A stretch of DNA of 64,000 nt from Antedon bifida (lineage: Eukaryota > Echinodermata > Crinoidea > Comatulida > Antedonidae): positions 20,460,001 through 20,524,000 of the forward strand of contig OY727102.1 in NCBI GenBank assembly GCA_963402885.1, given 5' to 3'. Under the pieces are notes generated by a model. The model did no database searches. It was not told where the DNA came from and saw only the letters and a list, made by a program, of their open reading frames with translations. The position numbers were made by a program, and so were the translations under genes. Shown here in pieces: positions 13,401-28,400 of the stretch (position 1 is its first letter; each line of letters starts with the position of its first letter).

Positions 13401-16400
13401 ACCTACATTACTGGTGCATTCTGTAGAGTTTATGGTTTTAATGTTGATTAATACAAAGAATATACAACATAAATGTATACTACTGGCATACATTCGAATA
13501 ATATACAATAGAAACTTGCTTTATTCTTGTTCAAAACTGTCCCTTTTTTTTCTAGACGTGGACAGTTTGATCAGCGTAAATTGACAGAAAAGCGATATGA
13601 GAATATGGCAGCTGACGTACGATCATGGCTTGACAGAATGCAACATACCCTAGACAGCATTACATTGAAGGCAAGAGACGAACATACAGTGGACATGCAG
13701 CTCCAGCAACTTAAGGTATTACAAATATTTCAATTTTAAGATTAGCTTCTTTCTTGTTTTACGTCATCATTCTTGTGTATTAAAAATGTGGTTGCTTATC
13801 AAGTTGCATACAGTAGACATGCAGCTCCAGCAACTTAAGGTATTACAAGAACAAGTATTTCAATTTTATGATTAACTTCTTTCTTGTTTTACATCATCAT
13901 TCTTGTGTATTAAAAATGTGGTTGCTTATTGATTTCAGCTAACACAGGAAGAAATTGGCGACAACGAGAAGCTGATTGACGACATTAACAAGCTAGGCAC
14001 AACATTGAACAACCTCTTTAGAGAGCACCAAGTGAGCATAGCAACTAGTCATCATCAAAAGTCAGACGAAGTTGAAGAAGGTCTGCAACCTAGTTGGTCA
14101 ATTGCTAGAAGTTCTAATTCTCTAGATGGCGCTCTTGGTAAGAATCGTTAGTTTATATTTATTATCTCATCGTAGCATGATCTATTTCTAAATCTACTAA
14201 CAACTTACCGTACGTGCTATTGTAATGGTTAATTAAGTTGATATTTATATGTTTTAAACAAAATGTAAATAATAATTTAAAAATGTTTTCGATCAACAGA
14301 TGTGGGAGAGACTAAATTCGACAAAGAACTTGCCTTAATAAATCGACGCTATGAAGCGCTAAAGAGGACAATATCTGGTTTTATTGAGGACCTTGCCTTA
14401 ATTCGCCTATGGCTCAGCAAGCAGGAAGATGTGACCGCTACGAAGTTATCCGTAGAAACCCTTCTCAGACGACTTACCGAGAAAAAGCCAACGAGCAGAG
14501 ATTTAAATAAACTTTCAGCCGAAATAGATGCTTTCTTGGTAATTATCTAAAGAATTAGACAAATAAATAAGTAGGCCTATAAGATAAAGTGAAAGTATTT
14601 CTAAGGCCTTGTCTACAATATTAAACTTTGTGTGACATAAAAATGTTATGTGCCCATATATGGAGATGATGATGATGTAATATCACTACTATGTTTAGGA
14701 ATATCACTACCTTTTTTTTGCACATCACAAAAATATTACTCAAAACTGTTTTATTGAGTATCACTAGTGTCTATTTCTAAGAAATTAATTATTAAAAATC
14801 TATGCAAAATCTTACTGACCAGAAATTTACTATTAGGCCTATATTGCATTTTACAGATTGTAAGTAAGGAGGTTGACGAACTAGATCCGTCAATTCTGGA
14901 AGTCATCAACGCTGGAGAGACATTTCTTCGAGAGAACCATGACACACTCACGACTGAATGTTACTCTAAACTTCAACAACATATCAGTGAACTTCGAATC
15001 ATGTACGAAAAATTGAAGAAAAATGCCGCTGAATGGTTAAGCAGTTCACACACTGTTCTTGATGAACTGGAGCAAAATCAGCAAGATTCTGTAAGTTACT
15101 AAAACAACTCCGGAATAGACATTTTACACTGCTTTTTCTCTATGTTATATCAATTAATAATTTATACATTTTTGTTTTACCGCATAGGCTATGTTGAGTG
15201 AGCAATATAGAAATGCAGTCATGAGCCTACAGGATCTCTTAGATTGGATAAGAAAAGCAGAGAACAACCTGGCAAGTGAGGACTCTATTGGCAGCTCAAT
15301 ATCCACACTTATGAGACAACTCACTGAACAAAGAGTAAGTTTCCTATTGTGTTTATTTCAACTTTATCTTGGCTCGTTAACAGCTGAGATGTATTCTTGT
15401 ATTGTACATAATAGGGCAAAATACAAATAGTCTCTATACGCTGTTTAGCACAAGTGTAAAAATGAAAAAGTTGATGAAAAATAAACCAGGAAAAAGCCTA
15501 ACAAACCGAATAAATTGACCAAAACAACAGAAAAAAGTCCGAAAGCCAAGACAAGCTTGCTATTTATTCACAAGTGTCATAATGATGTGAGTTTATATTT
15601 TATTTCTCATGTATTTTGCCCCAATTCCTTTTAGAAACTGCTAGATGATATCCAAGAACATCAGACTCCAGTTGTAAAGTCAATAAAAGATGCGCAGGAG
15701 ATGCTACAAAAGTATCGGTCAAGACTTAGTGAAGATGAAGTTGATAAATTGACTGATCTTAACTCTGAATTAAGCCATCGTTTTAATCGCGTCAATGGCG
15801 AGTCTGCAGCACGTTTTACACAACTCCAGATAGCTTCTCAAGATCTTCCTAAATTCGAAGAAGAAACTTCCGAATTTGAGCGTTGGATGGCGGTAGCTGA
15901 GCAGCATCTGGATACGTCCATCAAGACGGTCAACAGAGACCTCTCCACTATGCGTCAGCAACATGTACAACAGAAAGAATTTAATGAAGATGTTCTCACA
16001 CATTTGGCCGACCTAAAGTTTATCATCAAGGCTGGAGAGAAGATTATAGAAATGTCAAAGGTCAGAATATATATATATTCTAATATAATTATTAACATGT
16101 TTACATAGCAGTATACGTAATCGATATAAATATTTTAAAATTACAGAATTATGAAGAGTCACTATTGAAGTTCAGAACGAGCATAAATGACTTCCAGTCA
16201 GTTTCTTATCCGGGATTCACAATAATATCAGACCGTTTGACCAATGTGACGAGACGTTACGACCGCCTGAAAGCTGGAAGCAGCGAACATCTCTCCAGAT
16301 TGAGTGACGTCATTGGTTTGCAACAGTTGTTTGAAGATCGATCAGATAAGTTTCATCGCTGGCTACAAGAGACTGAATCAGCATTGCGTAGATTGATATC

Positions 16401-19400
16401 AAGTGGGAGTGGCCAAAGCATGCAACAGCAGACTAACAAATTACAAGTATTGTATTCATATAAAGCTTTGTTCTCACTACGCAACGTAACGCAATCTACA
16501 CAACATAAGCAAATGCCCTTCCAATAATTGTGTTTGCTCCCGCCTGCGTGAAATCAAACCTGTTTGCAGCACTATTGCGTCGTCGATTCCCACTTGTGAT
16601 TACGCAATACATGCGTCGATACGTTGCTGCGTTGCGTTCTAGTGGAAACCACGCTTTATGATACATATATTATGATACATTAATGTGCAATATATTTAAA
16701 TCATTTTACTGTATTAAGTAAACACCTGATTTTAATACAGTAATATATTTCTCCCGAAAAGCCAATTACTAATTTGTTTCTAAAACTCAAACGTCATTCT
16801 CATTAGAGAATACACTTTAGTAGGCCTAATAAAATTGTGCTCGTACTCTATACTACTGATAGCAGCAAAGTACCATAATTATATTTAAAAAATGGGTAAA
16901 CCGTCATTACTTTTTTTGTAGCCTACGTGAATTTCAGAAAGCATTATGTAAATGTAACTGTTTTTTGTGTTTAATTCGTATAGTTAATGCAAGAGGATTT
17001 AGTGGCTCACTTGCAAGATATCGACCAATGTAAAGAGTGTTGTCGAGAACTTGGTGACGCAGAGCCTAAGCTGGAGCCTGGCGCAAGAAAGAGAATTGGT
17101 AAATATAGACACGATTGTGATAAAGAGCTGTTTATTTGAATATTGTAAGGAACTGGTCATACAATCTCGAAAACAAAAGCATAATTGCCTTATTTTTTAT
17201 GTATCATTTTGTAGTTGTTATCAGTTGATATTGGTTGAATACTTTTATTAAGCGCCTTTTTGTTTTAATAGATGACATGGTTAGGCGTTACAATGCACTT
17301 GATGCCGACATAAAGTCGCACAGTTCCCAGCTTCACGAGGGCCTCGTGCAGTCTCAGAGTTTCCAGGAAACCTATCATGACTTGTTGCAATGGCTGGAGC
17401 TCATAGAAGCAAAGGTTTACAAGATGGAAAAAGGAACGCTGTTGATAATCAAACGACCTCCACTTATTGAAAATCTCCAAGAGGTTAAGGTATCAAATAA
17501 AATATATATATATTTTTTTTCTTCTTACTTTCATAGACGCAGCCCACGCAACGTAACAAAATGCCCTTCCAATAATTGTGTTTGCCCCCGCTTGCGTGAA
17601 ATCAAACCTGCTTGTTGCGCGTCAACGTCAGCATGCCGTACTTTGACCTGATTTCACCCCGCGCGTACTTTTAAGTTAAGTACGCGCTGTACTATGTTTC
17701 CGGTGTTTTTTGCCTTATGTGTATTCTAGTGGGAACCACGCTTTAAGCGTAATGCCATAATGATTACGTTGTTTGACTGCGCCCCTTGTGCAGGTCTATT
17801 TAGTTCGTTTACGATACATACACGCCTATCTGTTAATTGTATAATTATTCTAATTTATTATTTATTAGTTGTGTACTAAATTATGTAATTGCGTTTGAAA
17901 AATAACATTTTCCATTTGTAATGCTTTAAAGACACTTGAAGGGGATATTGAGAGCCATCAGTCTGCGATACGAGCCTTCAACGCCATGGCAGAAAAGATT
18001 ATCAAAGACAGTGAGCCACAGGTTGCAAAAGCAATGCAGACAAAGGTCACTACATTCAGAAACCGATATGATGAACTAATCGACTCTGTCAAACGTCATG
18101 GAAAAGTAGTTGACGAGTTTATTACAAGACTTGACGAATTTGAAAAATCAGTGGACCAATTAGAAGATTGGGTGCTGCCAGTCTGTGATGAGTTAGACTC
18201 ATGGGCCGCGGTAACTCTTGACTACAGCCAAGCTGAAAACAAAATCAAAGTACGTATTTGTTTCTGTTTACTGTCAAACCCTTTGATGCTCAATGTTATA
18301 AACCTAATTCAAGACCGTACTAAAGCGTGGTTCCCACTAGTTAGTTAGTTTCAGACACGGTATAATAAGAACACTTACTAATATATGTTAATGACATATT
18401 ATCTTTTAGAAGTTATTTCAAGAACAATCCGTTCACCAAAATAAATTGAAAGAGATTCACAGTCTGGGGCAACATCTGATTCAGGACCCTAAGGCTAGTG
18501 ATACGTCTTATGTGGAATCTGTACTTACCAGTGTGGGCAACAACTGGAGAGCTCTTGATGATCTTCTGCAAAAGAGGTACGTAGTATATTTTATTAAAAA
18601 CTCTTTCTAATAACTTTAATAAAATAGTAAGGATGATTGATTGAAGATGATGATTACGTATTATAATATGGGTTCAAGGATGCAGCCAATCAGACGCGCT
18701 GAAATGAAAATGAATTTTGCGCTCTTTATGTTTTCACTATCATGCACTCGAGTGCAAAGTACGCAGCAAAAAAGCGTAACAGCACTCTGCAGAATACCGA
18801 TCGCGCTAGACTCGCTGCACGATTTACGAGTACGAACCGCCGCATCTCCGGCCACTAACAAACTCTGACTCGTGCATTATTTGTATAATAATCTTTTATC
18901 TATTTATAGTTTGTTTCATGTATAATTTGAATTAATTATGTTTCTTAGGAGCAAGCAAATAGAGAGTAGAATCAGAGCTAGTAGGAAGTATAATCACGCG
19001 TATAAGGAAGTTGGTCATTGGCTGGATAGCTCAGAGTACAAAGTCAAACAACGTATACCTTTTCCAAATGATAGGAACACGCTTAAAAACCAATTGGAAG
19101 ATACCAAGGTATGTATCACACTCCTATTAAACTATACTACCACTAACGGTCCTACACCTGGTTGGGAAATATAGTTGAGATTTGAGCCTAGTAGTAGGCC
19201 TAATAGCGATATCAACGGTTTTAACAATTTGAAATTAATCTCCAAACAGAAATTCCAAAGTGACGTGTTAAACTACAAACCAACCATTAATGATTACGCA
19301 CGATATGGGCAAATACTAGATAGACTGACACAAGAAGAAGCACTTGAGTTACATATTCCACCCAGATTCCGCTCTTTGCATATGAGTACAAGTAACATCA

Positions 19401-22400
19401 CACAATCTCTGAAGCCGAGGTCTTCGAATGATGATGATACTAAAATCAGCGCTGAAGGTATATTTTGTTAAATAAGCATAATACTAAAAATGAATATGCA
19501 TAATATTAAAAATAAATATGCATAATATTACTTTTCGTCTGAGGTCCAATCAATAGATAGATTTCGTGTATACACCACGCCACTCACAGCTGTTGCTTTT
19601 TTACTGTAGCCGAGTGGCGCGTCGTGAAAACGGAAACCAGACCAATAACATGGGACCTACTGTACTTTTAGGGTTTATTGCAGTACAACAGCAACAATAT
19701 GATGAGTTTTTTAAACCTTTTTTCTACATAGTTGATTCACCAATCCAGCAACAAGTCGTAGTGGTTGAACAGCGTTATGCTTCATTGACCAAACAGTTGG
19801 ATGACGTCATCGATTTCCTGCATATCGTCGAATTGTATATCGATAGAAAGCTAGATCTCACCAATTTACTCGATTGGGTAACAGAGGTCCACACGCATGT
19901 CAACCAATCGGCGCCAAGAAGTCTAGATATAAACCAACTAGATAGAGAATTTAAATCATATCAGGTAACACGTGACTGGCACAACTACGGTTTCATTCCA
20001 CCCCACCTCATCCCCTCACACCCAGTGACTGTCCCATCCAATTCCAAATAACGACGCAACGTAACGCAACCGCCGCAACATAAGAAAATGCCCTTACAAC
20101 AATTGTATTCGCCCCCACCTGCGTGAAATCAAACCTGCGATGTTCACAGTACTGTTGCGTCGTACTATATATGCTTATTTAATAACCGATAAGTCACGAT
20201 TGTACACTTTTCGAGCTGCCATAAGTTATACAGTACCACCACTTACATTACAAATTCCTATGTTATAAAATAAGGTCATTCATGGTGATGTTGACTCAAA
20301 GAAAGCAGCCATATTGGATTCTGTTCATGGTGCTGAACAATTTCTTTCTGATAAACGTCACCGATTGAACGCCTCGCAAATCGATGATCTTCAGAAGTTA
20401 ATTGCAGAACTACGTAATCAATACAAGCTTCTGAGTCATAAATCTGGAGATGTGTACAAGAAGGCAGAGGAAACACTCAACAGTTTACGTTTAAGTCATG
20501 ACGAACAGGTATGGATTATTCATAACAATTACTTTTGATTGGTGGTTGTTGTTTCCGCTATTCAAAATGTCTTAATCTTGTGTTACAGTAACTCTCAAAG
20601 AGTTGTTAAAACACCACTTAGTAAAATGTAATGTGGTGTAAATAAATAAACATTACAAGCTTTTTAAAATTTTAAATAATAAATTCATGAGTTTTAACTT
20701 GCTCAGTGAAGGCTACATTTACCTACGCTTGCTTTAATACACCTCAATAAGAAAATACTTTGTATAACCAAATAAGGTAAGGCAGTATGTGTTACACCAA
20801 AAGTAGACCTAAATGTATGTCATAATTGTAGGTAAAACTGCAGGAAGAATATGATGCCATTAATGGGAATATCAAAGGGTTACTGGATTGGGTAACTCAG
20901 GCTGAAAACCAAATGAGCTTAGGCCAGCAGCTATCGGAGCAGGTTACGTCATTGTCAGACCAGCTTAGTCAACACAAGGTATGTTATGTTTTCGTGGTTG
21001 GAGAAAAGTATAATAATTAACAGGACGGTTTATATTGTAAGAATTAGTTCAACAATAAATATATACTAAGTAATATACTAAGTAATCGTCTAACTTATAT
21101 ATACTAAGTAATATACTAAGTAATCGTCTAATTTTATTAACCATCAGATATTCAACGAGTCGGTAGGAGGTCACCAGGAAGATGTGTTGGAAGCCTGCCA
21201 GGAAGCCCAGCATTTTCTACGACAGGCGCTTGACAATTTCACCTCAAGTGACATCGAAAACCTACAGAAGGCCGTCACCAGCTTGAGATCTAGATACAAC
21301 AGCCTTAGCAGCCATTCGAATTCACGTCTTACCAAACTTCTTCAAGCTCGTCATGATCTGGAACAAGTTCTAGCAGAGGTCGAAGAATTTGAAACGTGGA
21401 TGTCTACAGCCACTGGACAGTTGCATCGATCAATGAGAAGTATCGGAATGGATGCTGATCGTGTTAAACAGCAATGTGAAGAACAGAAAGAATTTGCTGA
21501 AGATGTTATAAGCCAGACAGCCAATTTAAAGTTTATCACGTTGGCAGGCTCCAACTTTGTAACATTCTCAAAGGTAACTTAGGACTTTTGAATAAGCTTA
21601 TTTGTTTAATGTGGATCGATCAGACTAATAGTTATTATGCAAACATAAAATAAATGATATGTCATTTCATGCTTTTTTGTTTAATTTCATGCACAGGAAT
21701 ACCAGAAAGCTTTGGCAGAGTTCCGAGACTCTATAGAAAACCGCCATTTTTCTTCGTCTTTCACTGGTCACATTGATAGCAGTACATTGTCTGACAGACT
21801 AGGTGACCTGAACAATCGATATAAGCAATTGAAATCACAATGTCAGGCTCACACGGCTCTGATGATGAAGGTTTTTGACATGATGCAGATATACCAGTCA
21901 TCATCTCGGTTCATGCATGAATGGTTAGAAGATATGACTGAGGTTGTCAAGAAACTCGTGAAAGAAGAGGTATCTGGAGAGCCAGGACAATATCAAGAGC
22001 AGATCGACAGAGTAAAGGTATTAGTCTCAATAACCTATTCCACTTGATATACTTTGTCCTATGTGGCGTCTCCTGATACAAATATATGAAATGATTCTAT
22101 ACGCTTTTTAACATATAATTCCTAAATCCACGTGCTGATTTGCATCCACTATTGGTACTAAATACATCAAATGAACATTCATAATAAAAATATATTGATA
22201 TAATTATTATAATGTAACCATGTACTCTAGGATGTATCTGACACAATTATTCTGCATGGTAGAGAAGTCGACAGATTGAAGGAATCAGGAAGAAGTCTCT
22301 ATGACGTTCATGATGACGTCAAGCCGAGTGTACAAACGAATCTAGGTATTCAACTACTACTCATTCTTTACACTAATATCAGCATTCTCATAATTACGAA

Positions 22401-25400
22401 TCACATGACAATGTCTTGTATTATAAGCTTTACAACCGGGTGAATATGGTTATAATACACATACATAACACAATAGTATGTTACTTGCTTTATTTCAATG
22501 TTAACTTTAGAAACGGTCACCAAAAGGTACAACGATCTAAAAGCCCAGCTTTCTGACTACAAGATGAAGCTCACCAGCAATTTAAGTGGCAACATTAGTC
22601 TTCGAGAAAGACTAGAAAACCTCTTGCGACAAATTCAAGACGCAGAGCATATCTACGCACGCCTTGGACAGATTCCAATCGTGTTGAAGAAAGAACCTCT
22701 AACAAACATTCTACAAGATTATGTGGTGAGAAAAATATTATTTTATAACGGATTTTCCCAATAATACGAACCTTTACCTTTACAGCAGCAATCACTTTTA
22801 TGATGTTTTTCTTGCTAGAATCTGAAGAACATGTTAACTGCTCTACAGTCCGTTGTGACAAACATTAATCGTGATGTTACCAGCGTTGTTCAGAGTGGAA
22901 GGAGTAGCTACCTTTCTAACATTCAGATGAAATTAGATGACATGAACTCACGTTACAGCCGGCTTTCAAGCCCCGTCATGGACAGATGTGAGTTTGTTCA
23001 GCGCCTACTGGAGAAGGTAAATCTTTTGCAGAGGGAAGCAGATGAAGTAGAAGATTGGGTGCTTCCAGAGTTGGAGATGTTGCAGTCTGCGGATATTACT
23101 AAGAAAGAGTTATTAGAACTTCAGAGCATACTACAAGTAAGTCTTACGAACTGCTAGTACATTTAGTGATAATTATACTATAAACATCTAGTTATAGTCT
23201 AGTTCCTTGTATAATATCAATACATAATAAACCTATGCACATTAGATATACAATCTAAACAATGTATATTACAGAAAATATTATGCAGTTTATATTTGTG
23301 TTAATATTTAGAAAACCGAAACCGGATTAGACAGGTATGCTCTTCAGTACAAAACGGTTATTGATATTGCTGATGAGCTGTTATGTGAAAAGGACGTTGC
23401 CGACTCGTCGAGTGTAGTAGAGCTCCAGGAAAGTATCCACGACAATTGGAATGGCCTTAAAGAAACACTTTCTTCTAGGTATGGACAAAATGACACATAA
23501 ACTATACCACTTATCCGAAATAAATTCCAACAAAATCATTGTATGTAATGATAATTATATTATTAACTTATTGTAACAATAGAAAACTATTAGTGGAGGA
23601 AAGAATCGAAGCGATGAGGCTCTACAACTTTTTATTAAAAGAGGTTATTCCGTGGCTCGCAAGTATGGAGAGAAAACAAGCCCAACTTGGCAGTGTGCCT
23701 AGTACTATGGAGGACATACAAGCACAGCTTAATACAATAAAGGTAACTGCAACATTTCGAATGAGAGGATTCTCAAAAATGTTCAATAACTATTTGTCAA
23801 AATTGATAACCTTTTCATGACATGACTACAGTCCACTGCGCAGCTGCCGAGTCGAAAGAGCTTGATACTTATCACACATTTATACACATACAATGTGTCA
23901 AAAACAAATGATACTAATAAATTATAATAACTAATTAAACAATATTTATTTCAGCCTTTCAGAAGTGAAGTAGCTGACTATCAGACGAAAATCTCCAAGC
24001 TAAATGTTGCTGGCGCGAAGGTAGACGAATTGATGCATGACGTGCCGTCAATGATGGGCCGCTCATTCCGACGATCTTCACTTCTCATCACGTCATTACC
24101 AATGTTTGATAGATTCGGTTCGTTATTTTCCTCTAAAACATCCGGAGAAACGTCAGTTTACCACCAAGGTATAGTCTTAATTTCAATTTCTATTATTATT
24201 ATGTGTAACATACTTTATAATTAAAAACTAAGAAAGTTATATATCTTTTTTTTATAGACGATTCTGAGGTACAACAGCAAATGTCCGACATAAACAAACG
24301 TTATAAATCGCTGTCAGTTTCTCTTGAAGACAGAGAGAATGAGCTTGAAATGAACCAAGACATTGCAAGAGTTCTTCTACCAATTGACCAGTTGACCAGT
24401 TGGACTGTGAAAACAAAATCTAAATTATCAAATTCAAAGCAATTATCAAATGATATCACCGGTGCTCAAGCTGATTTAGACAGATTATTGGTAAGTAAAG
24501 GCCATCGTGTTATTTCAATGTATACAACAACACATTTTGTAACACACAACAGAAAAAAATTCATTTTGAAAAATAACTTAATTTGACAGAATATCCATCA
24601 AGAGATTCTTGATCAGCAGTTGCCAGTACATAAGTCTTGCGACAGTGCCAACAAGTTACTGCATGACAAGAGGGAACATCTCAGCCAAGAGCAGTATGAT
24701 ACTGTTAGCGACAGAAGTGGAGACCTTAAGGTCAAATACAACGACCTGTTAGTGATCTTTAACGACGGCAAGAGATCGTTGGAAGAAAATATGTTAAAAT
24801 TACGTATTCTTGAAGACGAAAGGGTATGTTTTTAAATTGACCTGCTGGGCAACTACGGATTCTTATTCTTACACTTACTGTGTTAATTTCTAGCAATGTA
24901 TAAGATTGAATAAAACACTTTCCTAATACGTGTAAGCAAAGATATAAAGTTAATTAATCAGAAGTATAAAATGTATATTCTGTTTCCTTTTTAGATTCTC
25001 TCTGGATATTTACGTTTACTTTCACATTTTCATTTTGCTTATCTATCTAGTCAATTGTTTACATCATGCTCTTGTTTTATCAATTTACCTTTTAACTGTT
25101 TTATAATTATTATCTATAAGATTCTGATTAAAGGAAAGCTGGAAGACTCAGCAACATCACTTACCCAACTTGTTGATTGGATAACTCAAATGGAAAAGAA
25201 GTTAGGATCACAACAGCCTATGGCTGACCAACTAAGACCACTCAGTTCTCAGATTGATCGACACACCGTATGTTTTATAATGGTTTTGTAAAATACTGAT
25301 TCTTTCTGCAATTATCATACATCTTGCATCTTATACATACTACATTCTATCAAATAATTGATTTTACAGGCACTGAATGGTGAAATTGTGTCTAGACGGT

Positions 25401-28400
25401 CATCTGTTGTTCAGACCATTGAAGATGTTCATTTGTTACTCAGGCAGTACGGAGACAAAATCCGCAAAGAAGATACCAAACACCTGGGCATCGGAAACGA
25501 CCTAATGCAGCGTTATGAAGCTCTTAGCAGTCAGTCACACAAACGGGTAAACCAGTTGACATCCGGCTTTGATGACTTACAGAGATACCGTGAAGAGTGT
25601 GATGCTTTCCTTCAATGGTTGCAGACAACAGAGATCTCTTTAGACAAGCTCGAGAGGTCAAAGGGTCACGATCTCGTGAATCTTCAACGCCAGTTACATG
25701 ATATGGAGGGTCTGGTTGAACAAATTAGTGATCAGAAAGGAGATTTGAAGTTCTTAAAGAGAGCAAGTCAACGATATATTGATATTTCTAAGGTAATATA
25801 ATCGACGAAATTACTTTCTCTACAAGGACTTTATACATCATTTTTATAAATGATTGCTTTTGTTTTTCCTGACCTTGTTTATACTTTGTATTTTTTGGGT
25901 GAAATGGAACCCTCCATTATTTTACATGATATCATTCATGATATATTTATATATATATTAATTTCTTAATGATTTGTATTCTTCTATTTTGGTTTGACTA
26001 AAAGAATTTCCAAGATGGAATTTTTGAGTACCGTCGACGTGTTGATATGGATCATAGTTATGCGGAACTCCCAGAGTCACGTCAGATCCAAAACGAACTA
26101 TCGGACATCTACGAAAGATACACTGCTTTGAAGGCTAGTTTGCAAATACGTTTAAAACTACACAAAGAACTTATAAACAAACACAACAAATATACAGATT
26201 CGATCAATGTGGTGCTGCCATGGATACAGAGTGCATATAGCAGTGTGTCGAATTTTATCAAAGAACCACTTGAGACAGAGCCTGAAGGAGTTGCCAGACA
26301 AATGGAACAAGTTAAGGTATGTATCAATTTTTTCTCCTGAGAAAAGGAGAACTCGCTCCAATTGTATATGTTGCAAAACTTAAACACCTTAAACATAAAG
26401 GCTATTATATCATTTGTTTACACATTCATGTTTTTTACAGACACTTCTCCATGATATTGTCTTGCATACAAAGGATATTGAAACGCTTAAAGATTCTGGA
26501 AAGAGTTTGGCTTTAGCCCAACCAGACATTTCAGACAAGGTTATGGGAACTGTTGGTGAGTTTTATTTCTACGTTTATACCCTATATGTTTTCTACCATC
26601 GATAAGATAAAGTAACATTAAATAAAGCGAATTTTATATAATACAATAATTAGTTTTTAGTGCATATCTGTATGAATGTTGGAGTTGGAGGGGCACGCCC
26701 TTTGGCGATAGTAATCTTTGACAGCTTTTGTCTCTCCTCAGTGCTCCACTTTCACGTTTTATGTTATGTTTGTATTGTCTTTACTGAAAGGAATAAAATA
26801 AATAAAATAAAATAAATATATTCTGACATCGACATTTACTATGATATATTCAGAAAGTGTAAGTAATATCATTATAATATTGGTGTAAACTCTGGAGCTA
26901 ACATTGTTGTGACCTGTCCTGAATGATGCAAAGATATACAGTATATGTATACAATCAAAATAATTGTTATTATATGTTAACTCAATGCATAGATGATGCA
27001 TCCAAAAGGTATGAATGGATGGAAGCCCAGCTAAGCCTTCGTAGAGATGAATTAGAAAGAAACTTAGGCTTATCACGAAGTGTCTTAGATGAATTGGATC
27101 GTCTGCTTGCATGGTTGGAGGTGACAGAAAAGAAATCTGCCAAGGTCGTTAATGCTCCTGTCGTTGTTAAAAAAGACTCCATCTACGAAATTGTGCAACA
27201 ACTGAAGGTAATGAAATGTGACATAATATAACTTTTGTAATATTATGAAAATTTCAATTTTCGACGATCTAGGAGTGAGTTAGGCTATGTTAATTCATTT
27301 TGGTTTTGGGGAATTTGTGACGCGCTTACTCACTCTCCTCATTGGTGGTTTTAGGTCCAGGCCGACGACACATCGATGCTTAGATCCTAGGTCGCCGGTT
27401 GTTGCAAATCGTCACTGAGAGTATTAATCTTATGTTATTATGTTGAGTATCGCCGTGGACCGATAAGGAATAATAGTCAACTGTAAGAGAAACTTCATTT
27501 TTGTAATATTACCAATTTTTTTTTACAGTTTTATGAGACAGATATTGATAGTCATCGACCACCATTTGAAAATGTCAAAGAGTCTGGCCGACTCCACATC
27601 CAGAAGAGTGACCATCAAGCCGGGCAGAAAGTCAGATCCAAATTAGATTCACTAACATCAAGGTTCAAACGCCTAGAGGGAAGTGTTTCGAATCATTCAG
27701 AATTCTTACAGAAATTGTTATCAAAGTTTAACAACCTCCAGAGCGAGGTAACAAAGTTTGAAGACTGGATGACACCAGTGATTAGTGTTCTTGAATCACA
27801 TGATCTAAATCACATGAGTTTATTGGATCTTGGATTGAAACTAATGGTAAGAATGTTTACATTTCGAGAAAGAAGTGAATGTTCTTTATTACAAAAGTTC
27901 AAAGCAACATTTTTAATTCAAATTATTAGGCATAAGTTCAGTTTTATTACATTATTGTGTATTATATATGTAGGAGGTTCAGCGGTCCGTTGACGATCAA
28001 AAGTACACTCTCCAGGACATTAAACGTCTGGCTAATGAAATTACACGTGACTCCAAAACATCAGATAGCAGCGCTGTGACGGAGATTGTTTCAAATCTTT
28101 TACACAACTGGGAAATACTGGAAGAGCTTCTCAAGAAAAGGTTAGAATATACACTATTTTATGTCGCAAGAGTTTGTAAAAAAATCAAGTCCTTCCAAGT
28201 TCTATATAACACTTCCTTTGTTTCAGAAATCAGCAACTAGAAGAGAAAGAAGCTGCTTATAAACGCTTCAATGATTCCGTCAAGCTTTGTACTGATTGGT
28301 TAGAAAGAATGGAAGAACGAGTCAGTCGTCTAGATATAGTGGCTGTAGATGGAGAGATACTGAAGAAACAATTGGAACAATATATGGTTAGTTTTTTTAT

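Larger units (their letters stand above)
10118..14137 (+). repeat. Rod cassette A (exons 10-18), incomplete copy of the 11-exon module
   Basis: Exons 10118-10261, 10503-10925, 11258-11578, 11768-11882, 12240-12445, 12601-12918, 13061-13227, 13556-13715, 13939-14137 (144, 423, 321, 115, 206, 318, 167, 160, 199 bp; residues about 440-1123). Sizes and phases match slots 3-11 of the cassette; slots 1-2 are replaced by plakin-domain exons. Slot 7 carries the cassette signature MEKGTMVVIKREPL. The last exon changes from helix to a Ser-rich linker (SDEVEEGLQPSWSIARSSNS). Introns hold MITEs at 10301-10446 and 11931-12072. Confidence 0.8.
14300..19457 (+). repeat. Rod cassette B (exons 19-29), full 11-exon module
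   Basis: Exons 14300-14538, 14857-15090, 15188-15334, 15635-16060, 16147-16446, 16984-17098, 17272-17489, 17932-18249, 18410-18576, 18949-19108, 19250-19457 (239, 234, 147, 426, 300, 115, 218, 318, 167, 160, 208 bp; residues about 1124-1967). It aligns slot by slot with C and D. Signatures: slot 3 LLDWIRKAENNL; slot 4 DLKFIIKAGEKIIEMSK; slot 7 MEKGTLLIIKRPPL; slot 10 VGHWLDSSEYKVK. Slot 11 ends in a Ser/Asn/Asp-rich linker (MSTSNITQSLKPRSSNDDD). Introns carry MITEs at 14603-14760, 16462-16658 and 17532-17745. Confidence 0.8.
19732..24168 (+). repeat. Rod cassette C (exons 30-40), full 11-exon module
   Basis: Exons 19732-19964, 20275-20508, 20832-20978, 21148-21573, 21697-22017, 22231-22345, 22511-22725, 22819-23136, 23312-23478, 23583-23742, 23955-24168 (233, 234, 147, 426, 321, 115, 215, 318, 167, 160, 214 bp; residues about 1968-2817). 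This copy gives the reference slot sizes. Signatures: slot 3 LLDWVTQAENQM; slot 4 NLKFITLAGSNFVTFSK; slot 7 IPIVLKKEPL; slot 10 VIPWLASMERK. The final linker is basic then Ser-rich (GRSFRRSSLLITSLP, then SLFSSKTSGE). The intron at 19965-20274 carries a truncated MITE. Confidence 0.8.

Noticed and set aside
26759..27112. A 117-codon minus-strand open frame
   Set aside because: It overlaps plakin exon 47 antisense and an A-rich retroposon tail; composition is low-complexity Ile/Phe/Tyr with no family features.
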